NCBI GenBank assembly: GCA_964017185.1
Contig: OZ024873.1
Location: forward strand, 49,524,760-49,588,759
Origin: Rugalucina vietnamica
Lineage: Eukaryota > Mollusca > Bivalvia > Lucinida > Lucinidae
Direction of reading: 5' to 3'
DNA length: 64,000 nt
The first letter of the stretch is position 1, and each line of letters starts with the position of its first letter. The notes under the pieces are model-generated. The model was given only the letters and a program-made list of their open reading frames with translations, was not told the DNA's origin and searched no databases. The position numbers were made by a program, and so were the translations under genes. Below are positions 63,730-64,000 of the stretch, piece by piece.

Positions 63730-64000
63730 TTTTTCAGGATGTAGGAAAATACTGACGTTCACCCATGTTTCACAAACTACATGCGCACAAACAAAGACAG
63801 TATACGGACACGCACAGCTAAGTCAGTACTTCCTGGTCATGTTTTGTGGTATTTTTATCACTATGGCGATTACAAGCAAACTAAAATGCATTTGAATAGG
63901 TGTTTTTTTCTGATATTATTGTCAGGTTTACTATGCATAGTTTGACACTTTGTAGGCAGACTTTGTCGTGATGTGGCCTCACATTATCGGTGCTCTGCTC
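63050..64000. other. Right end of the window
   Basis: It holds an 87-codon plus frame (63290-63553) with no recognised motif and an A run. No gene is supported. Confidence 0.35.

Overview
This is a eukaryotic, AT-rich, intron- and repeat-dense window, most likely from a marine mollusc and probably a bivalve. That placement is an inference. It rests on the scattered TACATGTACATG-type words, many short palindromic (MITE-like) elements, tRNA-derived SINE heads, and secreted Gly/Tyr-rich low-complexity proteins that resemble shell, byssus or mucus matrix proteins. No prokaryotic operon, CRISPR array or rRNA was seen. Almost all long open frames are shadows of repeats. The real coding sequence is mostly in short exons.

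The main content is two paralogous secreted-protein loci, both on the minus strand. Locus A runs from 47519 down to 28932 and locus B from 20633 down to 4482. Each opens with a 63-nt exon that is one 21-residue signal peptide starting Met-Gly. A short charged exon ending in Arg follows, then a 21-nt microexon (AEALKDL in A, AEIWKRL in B). Next comes one large exon coding a Gly/Tyr-rich repeat protein, and then a series of tiny exons of 15 to 108 nt. Every internal exon after exon 2 starts and ends in phase 1 and has a length divisible by three, so any of them could be skipped or included without a frame change. In A the Gly/Tyr exon can end at its own stop (387 aa) or splice at an internal donor (918-nt exon) into the downstream microexons (451 aa). 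In B the Gly/Tyr exon is terminal, with a stop and polyA signal (316 aa). The downstream microexons are in frame only if that exon is skipped (186 aa). The layout recalls the micro-exon genes (MEGs) of schistosomes, but no homology is implied.

The rest is mobile and repetitive DNA: two palindromic MITE families with about twelve and seven copies, a 1.56-kb foldback element (34751-36312) with roughly 640-bp inverted arms and a TA flank, a 166-bp tandem array (about 7.4-9.2 kb), a 41-bp satellite (about 53.45-55.76 kb), microsatellites including (AT)67 just upstream of the locus-B Gly/Tyr exon, a retroelement coding fragment at 37.2 kb, and diverged tandem-repeat elements. At the right end (58.3-63.0 kb, minus strand) lies a many-times frameshifted copy of a large, multi-copy, uncharacterised invertebrate gene family, broken by a repeat insertion.

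All exon calls come from reading splice consensus and phase by eye. No transcript evidence was available.
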